Positions 33,377 to 43,735 of a stretch of DNA of 64,000 nt are shown piece after piece. Positions within the stretch are counted from its first letter, which is position 1. Every line of letters begins with the position of its first letter. A program made the translations under genes and the position numbers. The notes under the pieces were generated by a model. That model searched no databases and was not told the origin of the DNA. It was given only the letters and a program-made list of their open reading frames with translations. Origin of the DNA: Metaphire vulgaris (taxonomy: Eukaryota; Annelida; Clitellata; Crassiclitellata; Megascolecidae); NCBI GenBank assembly GCA_018105865.1, contig JACLAT010000044.1:248001-312000 (forward strand), in the 5' to 3' direction.

Positions 33377-34960
33377 CTAACATTTCAGTCCAATAAAGCC
33401 AATTACTATCCACAACATTACAAACAATTTTATCTTTCCTCTGTCAAACACAGTTCTACAAAATCCTCTGTTCCATACAAAGATATCATCCAAAATCACA
33501 TATCTGCTATTCAATTGACCCTCAATCCAAAACAACCACTTAAATCCAAAACAACCCCTTAAATCCACATATTTCATCATGAACATGTAATCAACAAAGC
33601 AAGCATCACCTCCACAGACTGTTTTCACTTCAACTAAAAGTCGAAAAGGCCCAATTTGCTCTTCAACTGACAATATCAGTTCATCATTCACATCAACATC
33701 ATCATTATCATAAATATCCTCCTCCTCATCACCAGCGTCATCATCCCCATCATCATTTGCTGCATTGATCATTACAACATCATAAGCTTCATTCATGAAA
33801 GACATATCTTTACTCAAAATATCAAATTCACCGCCATCAAAACATTTCACCACTTTACTCACAATCTCATCATCTCCATAAAATTGATCAACAAACCACA
33901 TATCATGTCCCTTATCATTCAACATATTAGGTAATTCATCATCGACATCAAGCTTCAAAAGTACATTATCGTTTGTCTGCTGTTCCGAAATCTTTATCTC
34001 AAAATATTCCTCACAAATTTCAACTTCATTAATAACAACCTCATTAAACAACTTCAGTCGAGATTTAACAACAGTAGGCTCAATTGTCATAAAATCAGTT
34101 CCTTTTACATTCATCAACATCAAAATGTCCAACGACACTTGACAATCTTTCACATCATCAACAAGTTTTACCACAACAGGTTTATTAACAATTCTACTGT
34201 CCTTTACACTTGCAATTCCAATATCACAGGATGAACCAAAAATAACACCAGGTTTGGCTTTTTCCAAAATCAGTGGTTTTGTTTTCTTAAATTTGTTTAA
34301 ACTGTGTAATTTCAAAATTTCTTTTTTCACATATTTATATGTCAACCGAGGTAAATTCATTACAAATGCCCTGATCTTATCAGACATAAATGGCAATAAT
34401 AATGTCACCCATAAATCCTCATCAAATTCAAGATCAGTAAAAATCTGTTCCACAAAATCAAAGTATGCAAAAAGTTGATTACTATCATTAGGCATTTCCT
34501 GAAGACCTTCTTTCAAACACTGCGATAAAGAATCACTCTGCTCCTTTTGTTCCATCTTGTCCTCCTTTTTCCCCTCTGATTCTGCTCTTCTCTTTTCCTC
34601 TTCCATATCCTTTTGCTTCCTCTCAAATTCTTTCTTCCTCTGCTCTTCCTTGCCCTTTTCCTCTTTCTTCCTTTGTTCTTCTATAACCTGTTCCTCTTCA
34701 TGTTTCCTCTTCTGCTCTTCTATTCTTCTCCTTCGCTCCTGAAAATCTCTGTCCCATTTCTCTCTCTCTTCTACTCTTCGTCTCTCCCTTGCCTCCATTT
34801 CCTCCTGCCACTGTTTTTCTCGTAACTGTCTCTCTTCTATTCTCTTTAACTCCTCTTTCTCTCTCTCTTCCTCTCTCCTTTTTTCCCATTGCATCCACAT
34901 TTTCATGCAAATCATCATCTCCGATTCCTCTGATAATTGATCCATAATAATCAATAACAC
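33377..34960 (-). CDS. Gag-like protein, 527 codons, intact frame
   Basis: Residues about 25-145 are an unbroken, highly charged Glu/Arg/Lys coiled coil (REEEREKEELKRIEERQLRE style). Residues about 150-225 resemble the metazoan gypsy gag capsid region (LFAYFDFVEQIFTDLEFDED, WVTLLLPFMSDKIRAFVMNL). The rest is an unrecognised part with an Asp-rich tract (DDGDDDAGDEEEDIYDNDD) near residues 405-425. No zinc knuckle, protease or RT motif is present. The start is the first Met of the frame (34960); the Met at codon 7 is equally possible. The open frame in an otherwise pol-less element suggests selection or youth. The function is inferred only from position and the capsid-like stretch. Confidence 0.65.
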   Translation of the reverse strand: MLLIIMDQLSEESEMMICMKMWMQWEKRREEEREKEELKRIEERQLREKQWQEEMEARERRRVEEREKWDRDFQERRRRIEEQKRKHEEEQVIEEQRKKEEKGKEEQRKKEFERKQKDMEEEKRRAESEGKKEDKMEQKEQSDSLSQCLKEGLQEMPNDSNQLFAYFDFVEQIFTDLEFDEDLWVTLLLPFMSDKIRAFVMNLPRLTYKYVKKEILKLHSLNKFKKTKPLILEKAKPGVIFGSSCDIGIASVKDSRIVNKPVVVKLVDDVKDCQVSLDILMLMNVKGTDFMTIEPTVVKSRLKLFNEVVINEVEICEEYFEIKISEQQTNDNVLLKLDVDDELPNMLNDKGHDMWFVDQFYGDDEIVSKVVKCFDGGEFDILSKDMSFMNEAYDVVMINAANDDGDDDAGDEEEDIYDNDDVDVNDELILSVEEQIGPFRLLVEVKTVCGGDACFVDYMFMMKYVDLRGCFGFKWLFWIEGQLNSRYVILDDIFVWNRGFCRTVFDRGKIKLFVMLWIVIGFIGLKC

Positions 34961-35253
34961 AATCAGTAATAGTCAATTTCACCATTAATGCAAACAACAG
35001 GCAAATCTAAATAATCAAGTACCATCAACAATTAACTACACCAATTTAAACATACACCAGTATCTCAAAATACTATCAGTGATCAATAAGAGACTTAAGA
35101 GTAGATTATCTTCCCTTTACAGTTCTGTTCTCCCTCTCCTGTTCCTGTTTCCCATCGACCTTCTCGTTCCTCCAACAGTCCAATTGTTGCCGCAGGTAGC
35201 TCTTCAATTGATTTTCTTGCATACGACGTAATGGTTTACGCGTATGCTTACAC

Positions 35254-35986
35254 CAGTGTCTCGCAAACTTTTTACCTCGCGGCACACTAAACAGAACAAA
35301 TTTTTTTCACGGCACATTCTTCATAAAATTACAAAACCAACCAACAATTTATTAAATTGAGTGTTCTTTATTAAGGAACTGCCGGGTCTGCAGTCACACA
35401 TAATGATATGTAGATGTAACAAACGCGAAAGTAACGTTCATAGACTGTAGATTCTCGCCGTTGTTTTCCTTAGTGTCGTTTTCACCTTGCATTTTCTCAG
35501 ATCTTGCCAAAAATTTATCCATTTCAAATTTCATAGGGCTAAATCTTGGTAAAAGCATCAAATTCAACTGTTACTATACTTATAGTTACCCTACTATTGC
35601 AACATCTCAACACATGCAATGTAATAATTTCAAAACGGTAATTGGGTCAAATGTATCCTTGCGCGCTCAGACGCTGTTGTTTTTACATTGTAAAGGTCGC
35701 AAGGACGGTGACGTCAACGAAAGACGTTAATTTCTGGCAGTTGTATCGTTGCGCGCGCAACGTTATATAAAAAAATGGATGTCCGATATATTGTATTGTA
35801 GGCTGTGCCGCAGGCTGGTGTGAGGTTCTATATATGACGCCATTTTTACACTTGCTCATCCGGCAAAATTTTTAGGAAGGGAACAAAAAATTAAAATAAT
35901 AGTAAAATTCTGAAATTCTTTCACTGCACAGCTGGAATCTCTAGCGGCACACTAGTGTGCCGCGGCACACAGTTTGCGAGACACTG
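35254..35986. mobile_element. hAT-type element with 8-bp TSD GCTTACAC
   Basis: TIRs CAGTGTCTCGCAAAC and GTTTGCGAGACACTG. GCTTACAC at 35246-35253 is exactly repeated at 35987-35994. Subterminal 'gcggcacact' repeats are present. No transposase is seen. It lies in the leader of the LTR element, so it is younger than that insertion. Confidence 0.93.
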
Positions 35987-36209
35987 GCTTACACAGACAC
36001 GATTCTGTGACGGAGTGGCTGGTACGCAATGGTCGCAGATTGGTATGGCTCGGATAAACGAGTTGTCCATCACCCATTGACTAATGACCGTTCATCAAAG
36101 CACGTGGGTATTCTTTTATGGAATGGAAAGAATGTTCATTTGCTCATCTAATGATACGACAGTCTCCTCTGCTTACCACCTTGACCATTGAAGAATTCTG
36201 ACCGACTTT

Positions 36210-36500
36210 TCTGCCAGCCCAACGACCCTGTCACAAAGACACTCCGACGACAATCCCAAAGCAACGTCTCCGTCGAATGCTCCGGAAGGTACCAAGGCAA
36301 CGTCCTTGACGAACGCTCCGAAAGGCACGAATCCGCGTCCCCAACGGACTCTCCAGCAAAAGGCTCCCAAAGCGGCGTCACCGTCAAACACTCTGCCCGA
36401 CACGAAACGGCGTCACCGTCAAACGCTCCGGACGACTCGAGGCAGCGTTCCAGTCGAACCCTCAGCCAGACATGGGAGGCAGCGTTACCGTCGAACGCCC
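36210..36500. repeat. GC-rich degenerate minisatellite in LTR-element leader
   Basis: Words such as 'caacgtctccgtcgaa', 'ggcgtcaccgtcaaac' and 'gcgttaccgtcgaac' recur at about 30-45-bp intervals. The tract stands out as GC-rich in an A/T-rich setting. Open frames on both strands are repeat effects. Confidence 0.6.
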
Positions 36501-36736
36501 AGCAAGAACAAAATCCACATCCAGATATCAAGAAACAACTTCAACACAACTTACTCTCAAAACGAAGGCTCAACGTTTCTACTGTGCACACCAACCAACG
36601 CCATAACAACTCTGAATGCATAGACGCCTAATGAATGCATGCCACGTGGCAACAACGTCCTTGCCCTTCAATTGACCGCAAATCCTTACGAAAGTCCTAC
36701 ACCCACTCACATAAAAGTATCAAAGCTGCCACCAAA

Positions 36737-36963
36737 TGTAAGCGCCTCCCCCGCTTACTGTTCCACATGCTCCTTCTCTTATAATCAACCAGAGTGTCAC
36801 ATATATAAGACTTTAATATACTTCAAACTGAGTCCATTTTCAGCCTCCATTACTGCCTAAATCACTACTACATACATACATAAGATGACGCCCCCTCTTT
36901 AAACTCTATGTTTTATTTATATAGATCCTTTTTGTTATTATATTCTGAGAAAGCGCCCTTACA
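36737..36963 (-). repeat. 5' LTR (227 bp) of the 32-37 kb element
   Basis: Partner of 32218-32442. On the - strand it is followed after 2 bp by the TGG-starting primer-binding site. A 'tatataagac' motif inside could be a TATA box for either orientation. Confidence 0.88.
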
Positions 36964-37345
36964 ATTTTGATAATCTAAAGAACATTGTAAAGTATTGTGT
37001 GGGTATATACTGTACATGGTAAACTCGTTTGATATAACATTTAACATCCTTTTGACAGAAGGGCCGAGAGGCACCTACTATTCCAGCTACAGCTGTTGAA
37101 AGAGCAGTGTTAAGCTGTCAGAGCTATTGTCATGCCATCGTGAAGCTGTCAGAGTTATTGTCATGCCATCTGTTAAAAGGTCAGCTTGTGTGGCTTCAGT
37201 GAGTGTGTGCTGCAAGCCATGTTATGCAGCAGTGAACAGGAGAGGAAAGATGCTGTTCATAAAATACTGAAAATCTTACCCGCTCCTTAACTACAGCAGA
37301 AGTAAAGGCATTTCTAAAGAAACCAATGATTGTTCCTGATTGGCC

Positions 37346-37396
<51 letters not shown>

Positions 37397-37560
37397 AGAG
37401 AGAATCTGTGGAGAGATGTGTGAACATGACAAGTGAAGCTGCTGCCCATGCCAACAGTCATGAACGACGCGACCAGTACATCAGGGGGACAGATGATTAG
37501 CCGGCAGTTCATGAATATAAACAGAAGCAAGCAGGATATGATCCCATTAGTTGACAGCTA
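36964..37560 (+). pseudogene. Z-family ORF, downstream part
   Basis: This continues the frame broken at 32212. Pieces recognised are RREAPTIPATAVERAV-like text, SLTTAEVKAFLKKPMIVPDW and, after a (CA)n expansion, ESVERCVNMTSEAAAHANSH and RRDQYIRGTDD. The same order (L-x-x-EE-x-x-F-x-x-x-P-x-x-VP, then SVER-x-V-x-x-V-TEAA and ER-R-DG-x-I-R) occurs in full-length relatives I remember. The microsatellite replaces what should be a short linker. Non-functional. Confidence 0.55.
37349..37393. repeat. (CA)n microsatellite
   Basis: Pure 'cacaca' run of about 22 units inside the Z-family pseudogene. Confidence 0.95.
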
Positions 37561-37726
37561 AGGTTGACGATTATTCCTTTAATTAGACATTTCTGATACA
37601 TTGAATTTCAGAAACTGCTTTTGACTGATATATGTATGTGCCATGATAAATGTTAATTTGCTTACTATTGCTAAGCTAATGACCTATAATAAGTTGAAAC
37701 TTAATCACAAATTGACCAAGCTAAAC

Positions 37727-37830
37727 CTAATTCGGGACCGCTGAAAATGCAGCACAAGAAAATGACGGACCAAAAAATGTTAATAACTGAAAAAGCCGGA
37801 CTGGAAAATGACGTTTGTTATTGAAATTTA
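37727..37830. repeat. Degenerate array 'ggaaaatgacggacc'
   Basis: Words 'gctgaaaatgcagca', 'agaaaatgacggacc', 'actgaaaaagccgg' and 'actggaaaatgacg' repeat at about 15-20-bp spacing. Its complement resembles the array at 43500-43735. Both are next to (TA)n tracts. Confidence 0.5.
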
Positions 37831-37835
37831 CAACG

Positions 37836-37837
37836 AA

Positions 37838-37927
<90 letters not shown>
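37836..37927. repeat. (CA)n(TA)n compound microsatellite
   Basis: About 16 CA units run directly into about 28 TA units. Confidence 0.95.
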
Positions 37928-37929
<2 letters not shown>

Positions 37930-37930
<1 letters not shown>

Positions 37931-38600
37931 CACCATACACTTTAATATCACAAGACAGAGTCTATGGTATCAGAAAGTGAGGCCAGTTTGCATTGATGGT
38001 GTGTCAAGAAATGTTTACCCCGCTGAAATCTTGAAAATTTTGGTACACTGTTGTAACGGATATCGTTTAGCCGTTTAACTTATTTAATGTGGACTAGTTG
38101 TTTAAATATTGTGTAATTGATCGTCTGATTTATGCGAATAGCCGCGACGTTGCGCAGTCGCTGCCGCAAATAAGCCTTCGAAAATTACATAGACATAGGT
38201 CACATAGTAACATAGGCTTATAGTCGTATAAATCAGCACTGCACAAAACGGCTTCAAGCTCAACTAATAATCGACCTAAAAATCTACTTTTACGATACGA
38301 TTATAGTATTTATATTCGGAAATCAATTGGCATGAATAAGAATTGTGGAAAAGATGAGTAAAAGATCAAACGGAACACATTTAAAGCAACTATGGTACAC
38401 CATATTAAAGCGGTGACGTCGTCCATATCAAAGTAAGCGCTGCCCTCAAATAAGTATGATAGCGCTAAAGAATTATGAGGTCTTCAAGATATCTGCGGGG
38501 TAAACATTTCTTGACACACCATCCATGCAAACTGGCTTCAACTTTGGCAAGACTTTGCCATAGATAGACGGCATCTAGTGTATTATAATAAATCTATGAT
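37930..38600. mobile_element. R1 MITE, intact reference copy
   Basis: Both ends carry 'gccagtttgcat' followed by 'ggtgtgtcaagaaatgttta' in inverted orientation, outside which 'gtctatgg' words also pair, giving long imperfect TIRs of about 90 bp. The middle is A/T-rich and non-coding. The ends look mariner/Tc1-like, but the TA flanks are not decisive next to the (TA)n tract. Another copy is scattered over 17676-26995. Confidence 0.7.
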
Positions 38601-38609
38601 TATCACGAC

Positions 38610-40140
38610 GATTTATATAGCGCTGTAAGTAAGTAAGAGAACGTCAAGATTAGAGTAGTAACTCGCCAAAAAACTGCGCGAACACTTTAAACAGAATTAA
38701 CCAAGTAGCTAGTTCATTCAACAGAAACCGTCCTCACATACATTTATGACAAACTCCTCACTGCCATTGGATCTCAACGAGTTACTGGTCTCTGTCTCCT
38801 TGATCTTTCTGCTGCCTTTGATACTATAGATCACAAAATCCTACTGAAACGCCTTTCCCTCTGGTTTGGAATATCTTCTGTAGCTCACCGCTGGTTCCAA
38901 TCCTATCTCCAATCTAGATCCTTTCAAGTTTCATGCCAGAATCAAACTTCATCACCCTCCGATCTATACTATGGAGTACCACAAGGATCTGTCCTTGGAC
39001 CGGTTTTGTTCAGTCTCTACACTACCCCACTGTCATCCTTAATCAACTCTCTCAAATTGAATCATCAACTTTATGCAGACGACACTCAATTATTTCTTTC
39101 GTTTACTCCATCTTCCTTTAAGGCATCAATCTCTGAACTAGAATCAGCATTTTTGTCAATCTCATCGTGGATGTCAGCTAATCTCCTTGCCCTCAATCCC
39201 TCCAAAACAGAATTTCTCTTATTTGGACTGCCACAACAACTGAAAAAATTGAAAATCCCACACTGATTTTAGCCCCAGATACAATAATAACCCCTGTTCC
39301 AACTGCAAAAAATCTTGGATTTACTTTTGACTCCTCCCTAAATTTTGAAGCTCACATATCTCAACTATCAAAAACCTGTTATGCTCACATTCGTGATCTA
39401 CGTCGCCTTCGCCACTACCTTGATATTAAAACTGCTTCCACTATTGCCACTTCAATAGTTCACTCTAAGTTAGACTACTGCAACTCACTGTTTCACAATC
39501 TTCCAAAGGCTTCCATATGTAAACTCAATCGATTCAAAATGCCTTAGCTCGTGCAGTAACTAAATCGCCTAAATTTTGCCACATTACACCATTACTCAAA
39601 TCTCTCCACTGGCTCAAGATAACAGAACGCATTGAATATAAAATAATATCGATGACTTATAACTCACTTCATACATCAAAACCAGTCTACCTAAGAAATC
39701 TGATAATTCCACAACAACCTGGATCTACTAGATCCTCTTCTCATGTAACTCTCCTTCGACCTCTGAATCAATCATCTCTCAAAATTTGCAATCGTGCTTT
39801 TTCATATGCGGCACCTGAGCCTTGGAACTCAATTCCAATATCCCTTCGTTGTCTACATCAAAGCCAAATAACAAACTCTGAGTCACAATTTTCTCCCCTT
39901 CTTGCAACATCTCCTCATGTTTTTCTTTCCAAACTAAAATCATTTCTCTTTATAAAATCATTTCCTCCATAGCTATAGCGTCCTGCCCACTCGCCCTTTT
40001 GATTAAATGACCCGGCATGAATGACCCACCTTTGGCTATAGCTACTTCATTTGAGATTGAGCGCATAGGAATAAGGAGCTACTTCGGTGCATCTTTTGGA
40101 AGCGCTTTAGAAATTAACGAGATTTTACTTACTTACTTAC
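38610..40140 (+). mobile_element. L2/CR1-type LINE, 5'-truncated RT
   Basis: Frames give VTGLCLLDLSAAFDTIDHKI, YGVPQGSVLGPVLFSLYTTP, LNHQLYADDTQLFLSF and LLALNPSKTEFLLFG (YADD box intact), then the C-terminal KNLGFTFDSSLNFEAHISQL and PWNSIPISLRC. Frameshifts occur near 38930, 39265 and 39540. The 3' end has 'tgagcgcataggaataaggagc' and a (CTTA)n tail at 40125. It is closely related to the copy at 53790-54592. Confidence 0.85.
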
Positions 40141-41330
40141 TTACTAGTCTTAAAAAGCCAGGACTTCAATCGATTCCTGAAAATATCCAGCGACGGTGAC
40201 TCCCGTATGTCGGCAGGGAGCGAGTTCCAAGTACGCGCGGCAGCCACCGGGAAGGCACGATCTCCGACGGTGACAAGACGCGTTCTCGGAACGATGAGCA
40301 ACGATGTCGTTGACGATTTAAGTCGCTTGCAGCCCGCGAGGTCAGAAACGCTGCGAAACTCAGATGTAAGATAGTTCGGACCCAACCCGTGAAGGCAGCG
40401 ATATACAAGGGTTGATAGTTTGAACGTTATGCGCTTAGGCGCTGACAGCCGATAAAGATCCATTAGAAGCGGAGTGACATGAGCATATCGGGCAGAACGA
40501 AAGATGAGACGAGCGGCACTATTCAAAACTGACTGCAAACGGTCGAAAGAATAGGCAGGTGACCCTACAAGAACAGCGTTGCCATAGGCCAACCTAGTCA
40601 GTACCAGAGCAACAACCAACGTCTTAAGGACAGCTTGAGAGACAAACCGACACAGACTTCTAATCAAACGAAGTGAAGAGAAACAGCTGGCGACAGTCTT
40701 GGATACATGAAGCTTCAGGGTCGCCGCACTATCAAGGTAAATGCCCACTGAGGCAGCCGGGTGAAGCTCGAGATCATGGATCTTGACACAGTCACGCGGC
40801 AGCAGATGTTGTTGCCTCTCGGTGGCGCACCTCAGACTTAGAGACATTAAGCTGAAGCCTATTAGACTTAAGCCAGACTGACAGCTCATCCAAGCACCGG
40901 GTGAGACGCTCGAGAAGCAGATGCGTTTCAGACGGCCAACAGCCACCATAGATCTGAGTGTCATCGGCGTAAAGATGTCCATAGAGCCCATGTTTGAGGA
41001 TGATACGTATAAGATCGGCCACATACAAGGTAAATAAAATGGGACCTAGGACCGAGCCCTGCGGGACGCCACAGGTCACCCGAGATGGAAGGGTCCTGGA
41101 GTGAGGACAGCGGACAAATTGCGTGCGGTGGTCAAGATAGGAGGAAAACCATCTGAGTGTCACGTGACTAATGCCGTAAGAGATGTTAAGACGATGCGGT
41201 AGGATGGAATGGTCTACAGAATCAAATGCGGCCATAAGGACAAGGAGGGCAAACTTACCCTGATCAAGTTCACGAAGTATATCAGAAGTGATTTTAAGAA
41301 CAGCCGTTTCAGTAGAATGGAAAGCACATG
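40137..41330 (-). mobile_element. L2/CR1-type LINE, 5'-truncated RT
   Basis: The - strand piece at 41235-40792 reads FDSVDHSILPHRLNISYGIS, CGVPQGSVLGPILFTLYVAD, HGLYGHLYADDTQIYGG and LKSNRLQLNVSKSEV. After a frameshift the piece at 41024-40137 carries AASVGIYLDSAATLKLHVSK and ending RTWNSLPADIRESPSLDIFR. The 3' end is at the (TAAG)n tail, tail-to-tail with the preceding + strand LINE. The YADD box is intact but the frame is broken near 40810. Confidence 0.85.
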
Positions 41331-41438
41331 GTTACATGTAACATGGTTAAAACCCAAATTCTAAAGCGCTTTGACAACGCTGACATGTCAATGATGGTCG
41401 GAAGGTAGCGATGTTAAAATTCACTCGGATGATAGAAG

Positions 41439-42922
41439 GGTATCACATTATAGCCGCCCCAGCTATGACCGCCCCGGTTATGACCGCCAAAGTTATGACC
41501 GCCCCGGTTATGACCGCCCCGGTTATGACCGCCCCGGTTTGACCGCCCCAGCTATGACCGCCCCAGCTATGGCTGCCGTCAGTATCGTTTAGGGTTAGTG
41601 TTTCGTGTCTGGTTTATGGTGTGGGTAATTATTATATGACCCCGTACGGGTTAGGGTACACTGCTTTTCGTCAAAACCCATAGAGTAACTAGGGCTGTCA
41701 TAACTGGGGTGGTCATAACGGGTGGTGGTCATAACCGGGGCGGTCATAACTGGGGCGGTCATAGCTGGGGCGGCTACCACCTGTAACCGATAGAAGGATC
41801 GGTTACAGGTGGTAGCCGCCCCGGTTATGACCGCCCCAGTTATGACCGCCAAAGTTATGACCGCCCCGGTTATGACCGCCCCAGTTATGACCGGCCCAGT
41901 TTTGACCGCCAAAGTTATGACCGCCCCAGCTATGACCGCCCCAGTTATGACCACCACCTTTATGACGCCAGAAATTATGTTGAGTTTATAATTGTATTAT
42001 TGTATTGTGGAGGCCTACTGAACTATTTATATATAGCCGTAAGCAGTATGGGTTAGGAGCCGAACATTCCGAAAATCCTGACACACAAAAAGAGGTCGTC
42101 GCTTATTCTTCCCTTTCTTAAATTAGTTAAGCCTACATAGTTAGTATGTGTGCGCAGTTCTCAGTTGCTCCTTAATTCTTCCTTTTTTCTACCTTAAAAC
42201 CGATTTTGATGTCCATCATGAGCGTCCGCAGAAATTTATAAAGGGGGGTGCAAAACAAGGTCTTGTGACGAAAGAAACAAGTAATTTTACTGTTTTCATA
42301 ACGCCTCAATTTTTCCATGGGTGCAATTTCACCCCCTTGCATCCTCTTCCGGACGCCCATGGCGCCCATCCATCCATCCATCCATCCACAGAATCCACAG
42401 AAGGATCGGTTACATGTATACGGTATAAAAATTTTTGGTCGGTCGAGCAAGTGACTCCTAACCCCCCCCCCCTCATGGCTACTCCACTGGCCGTAAGCAT
42501 AGTACAACCAAAGACAAGGCCGATTTACAAGGGTTATGACCAGTGTTTTATACAGGCCTGTTAGGGCAAGAAATAATGTATAATGTATTGAATAACTAAA
42601 TCCGGAAATCCATTTATGGTCTAAATAAATGGTGTGTGACAATTCATACAAATAATATTAAAAGTTAGAGCAAAGTACTGTGCATTAAACCATGCATTTT
42701 TCATGTCCCCACTGCTCGTCGTGTTCCCCCACTGCTCGCCATGTTCTCCTGATATTCCTCCCACTGCCCCGGGTTACAAATCGCACCCTGGTCATAACCA
42801 ACGGGGGCGGTCATGGCTGGAGCGGTCATAACGGAGGCGGTCATAACCGGGGCGGTCATAACAGGAGCGGTCATAGCTGGGGCGGTCATAAACTCATAAC
42901 TGGGGCGCTATAATGTGATACC
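41439..42922. mobile_element. Foldback-like element with 15-bp tandem repeats
   Basis: The left end GGTATCACATTATAG and right end CTATAATGTGATACC are perfect complements. GAAG flanks both sides (41435-41438, 42923-42926). Both termini and the middle are arrays of about 15 bp, 'tatgaccgccccagt', in opposite orientations: 41454-41575 forward, 41697-41775 reverse, 41800-41960 forward, 42779-42906 reverse. An ~0.8-kb segment (41965-42770) separates the last two and includes (CCAT)n at 42367-42390. Frames across the arrays give five-residue repeats and are artefacts. No transposase. Confidence 0.75.
41755..41812. repeat. Near-perfect hairpin with ~25-bp arms
   Basis: Arms 'ggggcggctaccacctgt' plus 'aaccgat' and their exact complement enclose the loop AGAAGG at about 41784-41789. 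The flanking 15-bp arrays extend the pairing further. Confidence 0.85.
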
Positions 42923-43256
42923 GAAGGATGTGCTGCCGTTAAAAAATCCGGTGCGGAATCCTATAGAAGCGGTCCTTCGCGAGAAAACTGCAGCCATATT
43001 GACACGCCAACGAAGAACGGAAGATGATGCTAAGAGTCCGCGAGTTGGTAATAAAAGTTCTCCGCCCGGTCAAATCGGCGGCGAATTCCAAAGAAGCGGT
43101 CTTCCGCAAGAGATTTCGTCACTGAAATCGGTAAATCCGACGAAGATGGAAGTTCTACTTGATCCAGAAGTTTTAGTCGATCACAGTCACGTTGCCACTT
43201 TGGCACAATTACTCAACAGCGGCGGTGACCGACTTCAGCCCTCCAGAACGACGTAG
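42915..43256 (+). CDS. Hypothetical ORF, 113 codons
   Basis: The open frame begins inside the right end of the foldback-like element (MIPKDVLPLKNPVRNPIEAV) and is moderately GC-rich and charged, ending LNSGGDRLQPSRTT. I recognise no domain. Because the ATG lies in the transposon end, the frame is probably not a native gene start. It may be a fragment of an unrecognised repeat. Confidence 0.2.
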   Translation: MIPKDVLPLKNPVRNPIEAVLREKTAAILTRQRRTEDDAKSPRVGNKSSPPGQIGGEFQRSGLPQEISSLKSVNPTKMEVLLDPEVLVDHSHVATLAQLLNSGGDRLQPSRTT

Positions 43257-43429
43257 AAAAGTGAAAGACGGCAAGAAACTCTAAGAGGAACCGGTGAGTA
43301 GGACGCAGTCCGAGCGCCTGGTACAAAGTCCGAGTGCCGAACGTCGATAAATGCCGAGAACGGCGACAATCAGTGGCACGTACAAACACGTGCTGGCCGC
43401 CATGACAGCGCCAAAACCGGAAAAAATAT

Positions 43430-43735
43430 ATATCATATATATATGTATATATATTATATATACAATTATATAGGCATAACTAATACAAAAATAACGCCAA
43501 CTATAATGCCCTTCATTTTCCAATCCTGTATTTACACTCCGGAAATTTGGTCCGCCAATTTCCAGTCCTTCATTTTCCACCCCGGAAATTTGGTCCGCCA
43601 ATTTTCAGTCCTGCATTTTGCATCCCGGAAATTTGGTCCACCAAATCTCCCGTCCGTCATTTTCCACACCTGTCATTTCGTCCGTCATTTTTCAGTTCGG
43701 CATTTTCCTGTCCTACATTTTCAGTCGACACCCTA
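43430..43735. repeat. (AT)n followed by degenerate array 'cattttccagtccgg'
   Basis: An (AT)n-like tract at 43430-43470 is followed by repeats 'cattttccaccccgg', 'aaatttggtccgcca', 'attttcagtcctg', 'cattttccacacctg' and 'catttcgtccgt', with a basic period of about 15 bp and a larger period near 43-55 bp. It is related in reverse orientation to 37727-37830. Confidence 0.6.

Larger units (their letters stand above)
32218..36963 (-). mobile_element. Non-autonomous LTR retrotransposon with gag-like ORF
   Basis: Direct repeats at 32218-32442 and 36737-36963 start TGTAAGCGCC and end in ACA. The 5-bp TSD ATTTT is at 32213-32217 and 36964-36968. On the - strand a primer-binding site (TGGTGGCAGCTTTGATAC) starts 2 bp inside the 5' LTR and a purine-rich tract (AGGAAAGGAAAACA) precedes the 3' LTR. 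The sole long frame is the 527-codon ORF at 33377-34960; no protease, RT or integrase is seen. It contains a hAT element (35254-35986) and a LINE fragment (32541-33007). It inserted into the Z-family ORF. Confidence 0.88.

Noticed and set aside
41595..41991. Open frames on both strands reading repeated VITGA or MTAPV pentapeptides
   Set aside because: They are translations of the 15-bp tandem repeats in the foldback-like element. A 15-bp period keeps every frame open, so this is not evidence of a protein.
42915..43256. 113-codon frame as a genuine gene
   Set aside because: The ATG comes from the transposon end and no homology is recognised. It is kept only as a low-confidence feature.
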